From an uncultured Pelagibacteraceae bacterium (GTDB taxonomy: Bacteria; Pseudomonadota; Alphaproteobacteria; Pelagibacterales; Pelagibacteraceae): a DNA stretch of 64,000 nt. Made by a program: the position numbers and the translations under genes. Of the stretch, positions 18,124 through 27,300 are shown piece by piece (positions within the stretch are counted from its first letter, which is position 1; each line of letters starts with the position of its first letter). The stretch is taken from the NCBI GenBank assembly GCA_902613755.1, contig CACMIH010000005.1, forward strand, positions 1-64,000, written 5' to 3'. The notes beneath the pieces were generated by a model. The model ran no database searches, had not been told where the DNA came from, and saw only the letters and a program-made list of their open reading frames with translations.

Positions 18124-19218
18124 TTACTTTAATGTTGCTGCGTGAGCCATTCCTAGCTTCGCATTTGACATTTGAGCACCACTCCAGAAAGGAACTGCTT
18201 TATCAGCAAATACTTTCATAGAGTCATAAACTTCTTTGAAAAATGCATTTTTTTCTGCATTTTTATTTAAAGTTGCTTTAGCCGCTGCCATATACTCAGT
18301 GAAGTAGTCAGATGGAGTATCTTCTAAAATAACTCCATGTTTTGTAGTAAGTTCCTGTAAAGCCTCACCGTTTGATAAAATTCTATAACTTAAAGATTTT
18401 ATCAAAGACGCATCAGCAGCAACTTCTAGAGACTTCTTCTCATGAGCGCTCATAGCTTCATATGTTTTTCCAGTAATATAAAAGTCAGCATTTACGACTA
18501 CTTGGTGTAAACCTTGTAAGTAGTAGTGCTTTAATACTTTTTGAAAACCAAACGTTAAGTCTGGCTTTGGACAACACCATTCAGCAGCATCAATAGTTCC
18601 CGCTTCTAAAGCTGGTAGAATGTCTCCACCACCCATAGCAACAGATGCTATACCGATGTCTTTGTAAGTTTGTCCTGGAATTCCTGGAGGAGTTCTGAAC
18701 TTATATTTTCTAAAGTCAGCCATATCTTTAATTGGTTTTGGAAACCAACCTAAAGCTTCTGGTCCAACAGGTTGAAGCATAAATCCTTTGATGTCTCTGT
18801 TCATCTCTTTCCATAATTGATCATAAAGTGCTTTTCCACCACCATATTGAAACCATGATAAAAATGCTAAATTGTCAATTCCTATTCCACCACCAGCTAC
18901 TGGTGAACCAAATAGCATTGCAGCAGGATGTTCACCTGACCAATAGTGTGTCCAAGCAAATCCACAATCAATCAAACCTTTGTCTACAGCGTCTAGAGTT
19001 TCTTTAACTCCAACAACAGCTCCAGCAGGTAAGATTTCAAACTTCAGAGATCCACCAGTTAACTCAGTAACTGTATCAGTAAAGTCCTTTAACATCTTAA
19101 CTTCATCAGCTTTAGTGTTAAGAACTGTCTGACATTTTAGTGTTTTCGCAGCATTGGCATTTGAAATAAATCCAAATACCATAGCAACTGCAAATAACAT
19201 TGAAATGATTTTTTTCAT
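18124..19218 (-). CDS. dctP: TRAP transporter solute-binding protein (DctP/TakP-like)
   Basis: This 364-residue protein has a signal peptide (MKKIISMLFAVAMVFGFISN, cleavage after ANA near residue 23). Binding-site regions of the family are visible: an LPAGAVVG loop, the substrate-carboxylate arginine region RKYKFRTPPGIPG, and EAGTIDAAEWCCPKPD, a variant of the DctP 'ALxxGxIDA' stretch. It captures an organic acid in the periplasm for DctQM; 2-oxo acids are likely by resemblance to TakP. A GAGAGGGAAAATAC sequence precedes the start. It is divergent from the GMC oxidoreductase gene across 145 bases. Confidence 0.95.
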   Translation of the reverse strand: MKKIISMLFAVAMVFGFISNANAAKTLKCQTVLNTKADEVKMLKDFTDTVTELTGGSLKFEILPAGAVVGVKETLDAVDKGLIDCGFAWTHYWSGEHPAAMLFGSPVAGGGIGIDNLAFLSWFQYGGGKALYDQLWKEMNRDIKGFMLQPVGPEALGWFPKPIKDMADFRKYKFRTPPGIPGQTYKDIGIASVAMGGGDILPALEAGTIDAAEWCCPKPDLTFGFQKVLKHYYLQGLHQVVVNADFYITGKTYEAMSAHEKKSLEVAADASLIKSLSYRILSNGEALQELTTKHGVILEDTPSDYFTEYMAAAKATLNKNAEKNAFFKEVYDSMKVFADKAVPFWSGAQMSNAKLGMAHAATLK

Positions 19219-19363
19219 ATCGTATTTTCCCTCTCTTTATTTTTAAAAATAAAATCTTGTCAAAGAATGGAATCTAAAACAAGTGTTAATATTGTATTAT
19301 TTATTTTTTTTTTGCACAGAAATGATACAAATTAAAAAATTTCATTTATAAGAGTTCTAAGTA

Positions 19364-20959
19364 ATGGATAATTTTGATTATATTATTATTGGTGCTGGAT
19401 CTGCGGGATGTGTTCTCGCTAACAGAATTTCATCTGATCCTAAGAATAAAGTCTTACTTTTAGAGGCAGGTGGTAAAGATACGAATCCATGGATACATAT
19501 TCCTGGGGGATATTTTAAAACAATGCATAATCCAGAGACTGATTGGTGTTTTAACACAGAAGAGGAGCCATTCTGTGATAATAGAAAAATGACTTACCCA
19601 AGAGGAAAAACCCTTGGAGGAAGTTCCTCTATAAATGGAATGCTTTACATTCGGGGTCAATCAAATGATTATAATTATTGGAGACAATTAGGAAATGTTG
19701 GCTGGTCATGGGATGATGTACTTCCCTATTTTAAAAAGTCTGAGGATTTCCAATTTGGAAAAAATGAATTTCATGGCTCTGGTGGACCATTAAAAGTAGA
19801 AAAAATTAGATCTACTTTTAAAGTTTTAGATTTATTTTTGGAAGCTGCAGAGGAATTTGGATATAAAAAAACTGATGATTTTAATAATGGTGATAATGAG
19901 GGGATGGGATATTTCCCTTTAACTGTAAAAAATGGTTTTAGATGTAGCACTGCAGTTGGATATTTAAATCCAGTAAAAAATAGAAGTAATTTAAAAATTA
20001 TAACTAAAGCTCACATCAAAAATATTGAATTAGAAAATAAAATTGCCAAAAAAGTTAATTTTTGGACTGGTGATGAGTTAAATACTGTTGAAGCAAATAG
20101 TGAAATCATTTTAAGCGCTGGTACTATCGGATCTCCACATATACTTCAAGCTTCAGGTTTGGGTCCTGCTAAATTATTAAAAGATAACGGCATTGAAGTT
20201 ATAATGGATCATAAAAGCATAGGCCAAAACTTAACAGATCATCTAATGTTAAGACCTGTATATAAGATAAAAAATTTAGAAACTTTAAATGATATTTATT
20301 ATAGTTTTACAAAAAAAATATTTACTGGATTAAAATTTTTCTTAACAAGAACTGGTCCACTTACAGTTGGTGCTAGTTATTTGTGTGGTTTTGTTAAGAG
20401 TGACCCACATTTAGAAACCCCTAACTTACAATTTCATGTTTCTCCTGCAAGTACAGATCTTTTAGGAAAATCATCTTTACACAAATTTCCTGCTTTCACT
20501 CCAACCATTACTAACGTAAGACCTACAAGCAGAGGATCAATTGAACTTAAATCCTACGATACTAGAATTCCTCCAAAAATTAAAATGAATTATCTGTCTA
20601 CAGATGAAGATAGAGAAATAGCAGGTAAGTCTCTTAAAATAGTAAGAAAAATAGTTATGGAGTCAAAAGCCTATAAAGATTATGGACCAGAAGAATTAAG
20701 ACCAGGTATAAATATTACTGACAATGAGCAGTTAGCTGTTGAAGCGGGAAAATATGCTAATACAATTTTCCATCCAGTCAGTACTTGCAGAATGGGTAAA
20801 GATGAAAATGCTGTTGTATCTGATCAATTAAAAGTTCATGGAGTTAAAAATTTAAGAGTGATAGATGCATCAGTAATGCCTTATATCACCTCAGGAAATA
20901 CTAATGCTCCAACAATAATGATTGCAGAAAAAGGTGCAGACATGATACTACAGCAATAA
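19364..20959 (+). CDS. GMC-family FAD-dependent oxidoreductase (choline dehydrogenase-like)
   Basis: The 531-residue protein opens with the FAD-binding YIIIGAGSAGCVLANRI, has the GMC signature PRGKTLGGSSSINGMLYIRG near residue 80, the second signature SAGTIGSPHILQASG near 250, and the catalytic His region FHPVSTCRMG with SGNTNAPTIMIAEKGAD at the end. It oxidises a primary alcohol, typically choline or a related compound. Its stop and the TerC start overlap by one base (TAATG). Neighbours include SDR and hydratase genes, so the true substrate may not be choline. Confidence 0.92.
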   Translation: MDNFDYIIIGAGSAGCVLANRISSDPKNKVLLLEAGGKDTNPWIHIPGGYFKTMHNPETDWCFNTEEEPFCDNRKMTYPRGKTLGGSSSINGMLYIRGQSNDYNYWRQLGNVGWSWDDVLPYFKKSEDFQFGKNEFHGSGGPLKVEKIRSTFKVLDLFLEAAEEFGYKKTDDFNNGDNEGMGYFPLTVKNGFRCSTAVGYLNPVKNRSNLKIITKAHIKNIELENKIAKKVNFWTGDELNTVEANSEIILSAGTIGSPHILQASGLGPAKLLKDNGIEVIMDHKSIGQNLTDHLMLRPVYKIKNLETLNDIYYSFTKKIFTGLKFFLTRTGPLTVGASYLCGFVKSDPHLETPNLQFHVSPASTDLLGKSSLHKFPAFTPTITNVRPTSRGSIELKSYDTRIPPKIKMNYLSTDEDREIAGKSLKIVRKIVMESKAYKDYGPEELRPGINITDNEQLAVEAGKYANTIFHPVSTCRMGKDENAVVSDQLKVHGVKNLRVIDASVMPYITSGNTNAPTIMIAEKGADMILQQ

Positions 20960-21552
20960 TGTTTTCAGAATTGTTTACACCTGAGCAAATAGCAATATTA
21001 ACACAAATTATTCTTATTGATTTAGTTTTAGCAGGAGACAATGCAATTATAATTGGAATGGTTGCATCTAAATTTCCACCAGAACAAAGAAAAAAAGTTA
21101 TTTTCTGGGGAATTGGTGGTGCAGTTATTTTAAGAATTATTTTAACATTGCTTACTGCATATCTTTTACAAATTACAGGTTTAAGGTTAATAGGAGGACT
21201 GCTGCTCCTTTATATTGTTTACAAACTTTATGTGGATGTAATAAAAGGCTCGGAGACCGAAGAAGACATTAAAGTAGATAGTTCTAGTTTTTTAAAAGCT
21301 ATTTGGACTGTTTTATTAGCTGATTTTACAATGAGTTTAGATAATGTATTAGGTGTTGCTGGTGCAGCTGGTGAACATTATGGACTTCTTGTTTTCGGGT
21401 TAGTTTTATCAATTGTTTTAATGGCAACTGCAGCAACTTTAATTTCTGGATGGATTAAAAAATACAGATGGATAGCTTGGCTTGGATTATTAGCTATTTT
21501 AATTGTAGCTGTTGAGTTGATTTACACAGATATTAAAATATTATTCTTTTAA
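20959..21552 (+). CDS. TerC-family integral membrane protein (YjbE type)
   Basis: This 197-residue protein is almost wholly hydrophobic, with about six or seven membrane segments and the TerC motifs DLVLAGDNAIIIGM (near residue 17) and DFTMSLDNVLGVAGAAG (near 120); the paired acidic residues in these helices are the proposed metal-binding sites. The family is linked to Mn2+ export or metal homeostasis. It is joined by one-base TAATG overlaps to the genes on both sides, so it is translated as part of the GMC-SDR operon. Confidence 0.92.
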   Translation: MFSELFTPEQIAILTQIILIDLVLAGDNAIIIGMVASKFPPEQRKKVIFWGIGGAVILRIILTLLTAYLLQITGLRLIGGLLLLYIVYKLYVDVIKGSETEEDIKVDSSSFLKAIWTVLLADFTMSLDNVLGVAGAAGEHYGLLVFGLVLSIVLMATAATLISGWIKKYRWIAWLGLLAILIVAVELIYTDIKILFF

Positions 21553-22310
21553 TGTATCTTCAAAAAATAAATCTAAAAAACAAATACGCTTTAGTTACTG
21601 GTGCAGGTAAAGGATTGGGAAGAGCATGTTCAATTGCATTAGCTGAAGCAGGAGCAACAGTTATAGCTTTAAGCAGAACTCCATCAGATTTAAATAAATT
21701 AGAAAAGGATATTAAAAAAGTTAAAGGGAAAATTATTAAAGTTTCGTGCGATGTAATGAACTATGAAGATTTAAAAAAAAAATTAGATAAAATTAAAATT
21801 ATTGATGTGTTGGTAAATAATGCTGGAACTAACATTCCAGAACCATTTGAAAAAATTAAACAAAATAGCATGAATTATCTAGTAGATTTAAATCTAAAGG
21901 GTGCATTTAACGTTGCACAACTTGTTGTAAAAAAGATGCTTAAAAATAAAAAAAGACCTGGTTCAATTATAAATATGTCATCTCAACTTGGTCATGTGGG
22001 TATGAGTGGTAGAAATGTTTACAACATGACAAAATTTGGGATTGAAGGATTAACGAAAGGTATGGGTGTTGAGTTAGCTAAAAAAAATATCAGAGTTAAT
22101 ACAGTAGCACCTACTTTTGTTGAAACACCAATGGTTAAAAATTTTTTTAAAAATAAAAAATTTAAAAAATTAGCCCTTGGAAACATTCCTATGGGAAAAG
22201 CGGCTACCGAAAGCGATGTTGCCACAACTGTATGCTTTTTAGCATCTTCAGCTTCTTCAATGATAACCGGTACATCAATAATTATAGATGGTGGATGGAC
22301 AGCTCAATAA
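21552..22310 (+). CDS. Short-chain dehydrogenase/reductase
   Basis: A classical SDR of 252 residues: nucleotide motif TGAGKGLGRA near residue 17, NNAGTN near 91, active-site Ser in INMSSQLGH, and YNMTKFG holding Tyr and Lys near 155. It closes with IIIDGGWTAQ, as FabG-like proteins do. It would act on a hydroxy or keto compound with NAD(P). The start overlaps the TerC stop by one base, and its end contains the start of the M23 peptidase gene. Substrate unknown. Confidence 0.92.
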   Translation: MYLQKINLKNKYALVTGAGKGLGRACSIALAEAGATVIALSRTPSDLNKLEKDIKKVKGKIIKVSCDVMNYEDLKKKLDKIKIIDVLVNNAGTNIPEPFEKIKQNSMNYLVDLNLKGAFNVAQLVVKKMLKNKKRPGSIINMSSQLGHVGMSGRNVYNMTKFGIEGLTKGMGVELAKKNIRVNTVAPTFVETPMVKNFFKNKKFKKLALGNIPMGKAATESDVATTVCFLASSASSMITGTSIIIDGGWTAQ

Positions 22311-23095
22311 TTTATAGACTTTTTTTTGTTTTTTTAATTTTCATATCGCCTGTAAACGCTATTGAATTCCAAGGTAAATTTCTACAAGGTCATTTTATAT
22401 TAGGTAAAACTAACCCTAACGCTAAAATTTTGGTTGGAAAAAAAGAAGTTAAAGTTTCAAAAGATGGTTTTTTTGTCTTTGGTATAGATCGAGATCAAAA
22501 ATATGACCTAACATTTACAAAAATTATTAATGGAGAAAAATCAAAAATTACAAAAAAAGTTTTAAAGAGAAAATATAATATACAAAGAATAGATGGCCTA
22601 GCAGAGAGTAAGGTCACCCCACCGGAGTCTGTTTATAAAAGAATTAAAAAAGAAAATAATGCAATTGGAGAAGCGAGGGCAATTAATTCTGACTTACAAT
22701 TTTTCAAAGAAAAATTTATCATGCCAGTAGAAGGTATAATTAGCGGAGTTTATGGGAGTCAAAGAATTTTAAATGGCAAACCAAGATGGCCTCACTATGG
22801 AATAGATATTGCAGCTAAACAAGGAACGTTGATTAAATCTTCTGGGTCAGGTGTCGTTACCATGGCTGAAGATGATTTATATTATACTGGCGGAACAGTT
22901 ATTATGGACCATGGCCATGGGATATCAACAATATATTCTCATTTAGAAAATGTATTAGTCTCAGTTGGTGATCAAATTAATCAAGGAGATATAATAGGAA
23001 CTGTGGGGTCAACAGGAAGATCAACTGGACCTCACTTAGATTTTAGAATTAATTGGTTTCAAACAAGACTTGATCCGATGTCAGTATTAAAATAA
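22295..23095 (+). CDS. M23-family (LytM-type) murein peptidase, exported
   Basis: I choose ATG 22295 rather than an upstream 22232 because the product then begins with a proper signal peptide (MDSSIIYRLFFVFLIFISPVNA). The mature protein has a beta-rich N-terminal part and the peptidase domain with zinc ligands in HYGIDIAA, the HGHGISTIYSHL motif and TGRSTGPHLDFRI. It would cleave peptidoglycan peptides in the periplasm, or act as an amidase activator. It overlaps the SDR gene by 16 bases. All metal ligands are present, so catalysis is likely. Confidence 0.93.
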   Translation: MDSSIIYRLFFVFLIFISPVNAIEFQGKFLQGHFILGKTNPNAKILVGKKEVKVSKDGFFVFGIDRDQKYDLTFTKIINGEKSKITKKVLKRKYNIQRIDGLAESKVTPPESVYKRIKKENNAIGEARAINSDLQFFKEKFIMPVEGIISGVYGSQRILNGKPRWPHYGIDIAAKQGTLIKSSGSGVVTMAEDDLYYTGGTVIMDHGHGISTIYSHLENVLVSVGDQINQGDIIGTVGSTGRSTGPHLDFRINWFQTRLDPMSVLK

Positions 23096-23104
23096 TAAAG
23101 TTTT

Positions 23105-23881
23105 ATGAAGAAAACGCTAAGAGATGAAATATCAGATAAATTAGTTCATGCTTTTATTAATAATAAAATTATTTCACCTATACCAAGTAAATTTACAAAA
23201 AAACTGACTGAAGCAAATAAATTTAGAAAATTTTGTGAAAGTAAGATTAGGGATCCTATTATAGGGTTTAAAGTAGGAGGCACTGGTATCCCTTTAATGA
23301 AAAAGCTTAAAGAAAAAGAACCTTTTTATGCTGCAATTTTTAAAAAAAATTTTTTAAAAAGTGGCAATCGAGTTAAAATTAATAAATATGTACTCGGTAT
23401 TGAGGTTGAAGTTTGTTATTTAATTAAAAAAAAATTTTTTGAATCAAAAATTTTAATCACAAAAAAAAATGTTACAAAATTTATTTCCCATATGGCTCCA
23501 TGCATTGAGGTAGTTGGGTATCGACAGAAAATAAAAGGTATTACTTCATATGGTAGATTAAGTAGTGATTTCGGTGTAAACATAAAGTTTTTAATTGGTA
23601 AAAAGAAAAAATTTAAAAGAATAAATATTAACAACTTAAAGACAAATATCTCAAATAAAAAAATTAAACAAAGTGTTAATGGGAATACTAATACGGTATA
23701 CATTAATCCATTAAACTCTTTGAAATTTTTATTAAATAATATTAAAAAAGATAAAACAAATTTAGATAAAGATTTTTGGGTATTTACTGGTTCAACTGTC
23801 GGTGTAGTGCCAATTTTAGGAAAAGGCTTATACACCGGAAAAATAGAAAAATTAGGATCAGTAAAAACAATTTTAAATTGA
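23105..23881 (+). CDS. 2-keto-4-pentenoate hydratase / oxo-acid decarboxylase family protein
   Basis: This 258-residue protein matches the MhpD/DmpH branch of the FAH superfamily: IIGFKVGGTGIPLMKKL near residue 55, GIEVEVCYLI with the metal-binding Glu-x-Glu near 98, the MAPCIEVVGYR stretch near 130, and the terminal FTGSTVGVVPILGKGLY segment. These enzymes add water to, or decarboxylate, 2-oxo acids from aromatic or other catabolism. It lies nine bases after the peptidase gene and before a GlpD-like gene. It is more Lys-rich than its neighbours, but the family pattern holds. Confidence 0.88.
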   Translation: MKKTLRDEISDKLVHAFINNKIISPIPSKFTKKLTEANKFRKFCESKIRDPIIGFKVGGTGIPLMKKLKEKEPFYAAIFKKNFLKSGNRVKINKYVLGIEVEVCYLIKKKFFESKILITKKNVTKFISHMAPCIEVVGYRQKIKGITSYGRLSSDFGVNIKFLIGKKKKFKRININNLKTNISNKKIKQSVNGNTNTVYINPLNSLKFLLNNIKKDKTNLDKDFWVFTGSTVGVVPILGKGLYTGKIEKLGSVKTILN

Positions 23882-23906
23882 AAGATTAAAATAAATAAAA
23901 ATTATA

Positions 23907-25058
23907 ATGTCAGATGTTTATGATATTTTTATTTTAGGTGGTGGAATTAATGGCGCTGGTATTGCAAGAGATGCTGCTGGTAGAGGTTTAAAAGTTTGCT
24001 TAGCAGATAAAGGTGAAATTGGAGGAGCTACTTCCTCCTGGTCAACTAAATTAATTCATGGAGGTCTAAGATATTTAGAAAATTATGAATTCAAGTTAGT
24101 AAGAGAATCATTAAAAGAAAGAGAAGTTATTTACCAAATTGCAAACAAAATCACAAAACCAATACCTTTTATTATTCCTCACACAAAGAATCATAGGCCC
24201 AAGTGGTTAATTGAAATTGGTTTATTTCTTTATGATAATCTTGGAGGAAAAACTGTTATTCCAAAGTCTAAAGCGGTTAACTTGTCCAAAGAATATTCAG
24301 GTTTATTAAAAGAACAATATACAAACGGATTTCAATATTATGATCTTCAGGTTGATGATAAACAACTTACAAAACTGAATGCTGAAGATGCGATAAAAAA
24401 TAAAGCTAGAATAATAGAAAACAACAAAGTTGTTAACATTGAAATATTTGGTAATTTCTGGAAAACTTCACTTGAAGATGGACAAACAATAAAATCAAAA
24501 GTACTTATTAACGCCTCAGGTCCATGGATTAACGAAACAATGAAAAATATTATAAAAGTTAATTCAAACAAAAAAATTAGATTAGTGAAAGGAAGTCATA
24601 TAATAATAAATAAACTTTATGAAGAAAATATTGCATTTACACTTCAGAATGATGATAAGAGAATTGTTTTTGTAATCCCTTATAATAAAAAATATTCATT
24701 AATTGGTACTACAGAAGTAGAGGTAAAGTCACCAGATGAAAATAAAATTGATGACTTTGAAATAAATTATTTAATTGATTGTGTAAATAAATATTTTGTA
24801 AAACAACTTAATAAAAATGACATAGTTGAAACTTATTCTGGCATAAGGCCATTAATTGAAGATTTTAAAGAAGCTAGTAAAGTAACTAGAGATTACATAT
24901 TTGATCTTAATACAAAAAATAAATTACCAATTTTAAGTATTTATGGTGGAAAACTAACAACATATAGAAAATTATCTGAAAAAGCTTTAAATGAACTATC
25001 AAAATTCTTACCAATGAATACAAATAAATCCTGGACTGATAAAAAAAAATTAATTTAA
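23907..25058 (+). CDS. glpD: FAD-dependent glycerol-3-phosphate dehydrogenase, C-terminally short
   Basis: The FAD domain is clear: FILGGGINGAGIARDAAGRG at the start, SSWSTKLIHGGLRYLE near residue 47, and GIRPLIED and IYGGKLTTYRKLSEKA near the end. Full GlpD proteins have about 500 residues; this one stops at 383, just after the LTTYR motif, so the helical C-terminal domain (DAO_C) is missing. No remnant lies downstream: the next gene starts 15 bases later. The dehydrogenase core is complete, so it may act on glycerol-3-phosphate or a related hydroxy compound. Confidence 0.85.
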   Translation: MSDVYDIFILGGGINGAGIARDAAGRGLKVCLADKGEIGGATSSWSTKLIHGGLRYLENYEFKLVRESLKEREVIYQIANKITKPIPFIIPHTKNHRPKWLIEIGLFLYDNLGGKTVIPKSKAVNLSKEYSGLLKEQYTNGFQYYDLQVDDKQLTKLNAEDAIKNKARIIENNKVVNIEIFGNFWKTSLEDGQTIKSKVLINASGPWINETMKNIIKVNSNKKIRLVKGSHIIINKLYEENIAFTLQNDDKRIVFVIPYNKKYSLIGTTEVEVKSPDENKIDDFEINYLIDCVNKYFVKQLNKNDIVETYSGIRPLIEDFKEASKVTRDYIFDLNTKNKLPILSIYGGKLTTYRKLSEKALNELSKFLPMNTNKSWTDKKKLI

Positions 25059-25073
25059 ATTAATCCATTATTT

Positions 25074-25961
25074 ATGACAGATAAAAAACTAGCAATATTA
25101 TTAATTATAGTTTCTGTTCTTTGTGGAACATTAATGCTTACCTTTTTAAAATTAGCTCAAGAAGAAGTAAATGTATATGTTGCTGGTTTTTTTAGATTTT
25201 TATTTGGTTTCCTAATTATTTTTCCTTATATAATAAAGTCTAAACTTAAAGTTTTTAAAACAAATCATCTTAAAAAACATTTTTTTAGAGCTATTTTAAA
25301 CTTGCCTTCAATGCTTTTATATTTCTCAGCATTAGTAATGATGCCAATTGAAAAAGCCACTGCAATATCTTTTGTAGTACCTTTCTTCGTAACAATATTG
25401 GCTGTTTTATTTCTTGGGGAAAAAATTTACATATACAGGAGTTTTGCCTTAGTTTTAGGATTTATTGGTATGTTAATAATTTTAAGACCAGGAATAATTG
25501 ATATCTCTCTTGGAGTTTATATGGCATTAGCATCATCTTTTATGTGGTCTGTAGTGATTATAATTACAAAAAATATTGCAAAAGATGATAGTTCTATCAC
25601 AATTTTATCTTATGGTTACACGTATATGACAATTTTTAGTTTAGTTATTGTACTATTTTATTGGCAAACACCTAGTTTGCAGGCTTTAATTTATTTATTT
25701 TTTGCAGGTTTATTTGGTACATTGTTACATCTTTGTATTAATCATGCTTATAAACTTGTAGATGTGAGTATGACACAACCATATTCTTTTCTAAGTTTAG
25801 TGTTTGCCTCACTAGTTGGCTATTATGTTTTTAATGAAACACCTGATTTCTTCACTTGGATTGGTGCAAGTATTATATTTTTAGGAGTTTTTATTATGTC
25901 TTACCGGGAAATGAAGCTTGATAAAGAAATTATAGGCAAAAGATTAGATATAAAAAACTGA
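25074..25961 (+). CDS. EamA/DMT-superfamily transporter
   Basis: The 295-residue protein has ten hydrophobic helices in two repeated EamA halves. FFRFLFGFLIIFPYI and the PIEKATAISFVVPFFVTILA stretch mark the first half, and LASSFMWSVVIIITKNIA and MTQPYSFLSLVFASLVGYYV the second. Members move small metabolites, often outward, across the inner membrane. It is the last plus-strand gene of the series from 19364 and converges with the PuuB-like oxidase gene five bases away. Substrate is not predictable. Confidence 0.92.
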   Translation: MTDKKLAILLIIVSVLCGTLMLTFLKLAQEEVNVYVAGFFRFLFGFLIIFPYIIKSKLKVFKTNHLKKHFFRAILNLPSMLLYFSALVMMPIEKATAISFVVPFFVTILAVLFLGEKIYIYRSFALVLGFIGMLIILRPGIIDISLGVYMALASSFMWSVVIIITKNIAKDDSSITILSYGYTYMTIFSLVIVLFYWQTPSLQALIYLFFAGLFGTLLHLCINHAYKLVDVSMTQPYSFLSLVFASLVGYYVFNETPDFFTWIGASIIFLGVFIMSYREMKLDKEIIGKRLDIKN

Positions 25962-25966
25962 CAATT

Positions 25967-27271
25967 TTAAACATCTGATCTTGCTTTAAAACGCTCATAA
26001 AATAACCTTGATTTAATTCCAAAATTTAAAAAGGGTTGTGGTGGTAGCCAGGTTGGTTTATTCCTTTTTTCAATTACTTCGATTTCTTTAGAATTTTCAT
26101 TTGCAGCTTTTATTGCAATTTGTTCTCCAAATAATGTACCAACACCAATACCAGAACCATTATAACAACCAGCTACAAATATATTATCCTTAATTTTCTC
26201 AAATATTTGAGAACTATTTCTTGTCCTTGAAACTATACCTGACCATGTTGATTGAATTATATCATCTGGTAAATGAGGAAATCTTTTTTTAATTCCATTT
26301 AGTTGTATTTTAGATCTTTTTTTTAGAGTTTCTTTAGACATCTTAGATGGATCATGTACCTCTGCAGTATTTCTTATTAAAATTCTTCTATCTTTAGTCA
26401 TTCTTACAGTTGCACCCATGGGTCTAACTGGTAAAACTCCCCATTCTGAAGGTTTACCAATAGAATTGAACTCCTTATCGGTTAACCTTCGGGTCATGCT
26501 AGCTGTTAAAGTTATAGGAAAATTATAATTTACTTTAATTCCTAAAGATTTTAAAAATCCATTAGTTGCGAAAATTATTTTTTTTGTTCTGATTTTTCCA
26601 TTTTTAAAATCACAGGATATGTAATCTTTAATAGAAGACCAATTTAGTAAACAAGAATTTTCAAACAAGTAAACATTGCTAGGTAATGAATTGATCATTG
26701 CTCTTACAAGCTTTCCTGGGTGTAATAAAATTCCTCCTTTTGTATAGAGCGCTATATTATAAAAATTAGTTCCCAGTCTACTAGATATTTCTTTTTTATT
26801 TAAGAAAGTGTGCTTAAAATTTAATTTTGATAGTGTTTTTGAAAAATTATTTAAAATTTTAATATCTTCAAGAATTGAGGATGCAAAATATTTTCCACTT
26901 TCATTCCAATCACAATTAACCTGATGTATATTGATAAAGTCTTGAACCGCTTTTATTCCAAGTGCATAAATATTAGTTTTTTTTTTATAATTCTCTAATT
27001 CTTTATTTGATGAAAATCCATCATTCAAAGTAGTGTCTACCAAATAACCTGAATTTCTACTACTAGCTCCTTCACCAGCTAATTGAGCATCTACTAATAT
27101 AATTTTTTTATCTGGATATAATTGTGCTAATTTTCTTGCACACGATAAACCTGTATAACCAGCGCCAATTATCAACCAATCACAATCAAAATTAGAATTG
27201 ATTTTATTAAAATTTATTCGACTTTCTAAGTCATTTGTCCAAGCACAAAAATTATCGTTAAAAATTTCCAT
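25967..27271 (-). CDS. FAD-dependent amine oxidase of the DAO family (PuuB-like)
   Basis: This 434-residue protein has an N-terminal extension typical of gamma-glutamylputrescine oxidase-like enzymes, then the FAD motif DWLIIGAGYTGLSCARKLA near residue 30 and EGASSRNSGYLVD near 68. VRPMGATVRMTKDRRILIR and the final AGCYNGSGIGVGTLFG complete the family pattern. It would oxidise an amine or amino acid. It follows the SGNH gene by 29 bases on the same strand. Substrate is uncertain. Confidence 0.88.
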   Translation of the reverse strand: MEIFNDNFCAWTNDLESRINFNKINSNFDCDWLIIGAGYTGLSCARKLAQLYPDKKIILVDAQLAGEGASSRNSGYLVDTTLNDGFSSNKELENYKKKTNIYALGIKAVQDFINIHQVNCDWNESGKYFASSILEDIKILNNFSKTLSKLNFKHTFLNKKEISSRLGTNFYNIALYTKGGILLHPGKLVRAMINSLPSNVYLFENSCLLNWSSIKDYISCDFKNGKIRTKKIIFATNGFLKSLGIKVNYNFPITLTASMTRRLTDKEFNSIGKPSEWGVLPVRPMGATVRMTKDRRILIRNTAEVHDPSKMSKETLKKRSKIQLNGIKKRFPHLPDDIIQSTWSGIVSRTRNSSQIFEKIKDNIFVAGCYNGSGIGVGTLFGEQIAIKAANENSKEIEVIEKRNKPTWLPPQPFLNFGIKSRLFYERFKARSDV

Positions 27272-27300
27272 TATTATATCTTTTAAAAATTAATTTTAAG

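Noticed and set aside
22232..22294. Longer start for the M23 peptidase
   Set aside because: The extra residues precede and spoil a normal signal peptide beginning at 22295.
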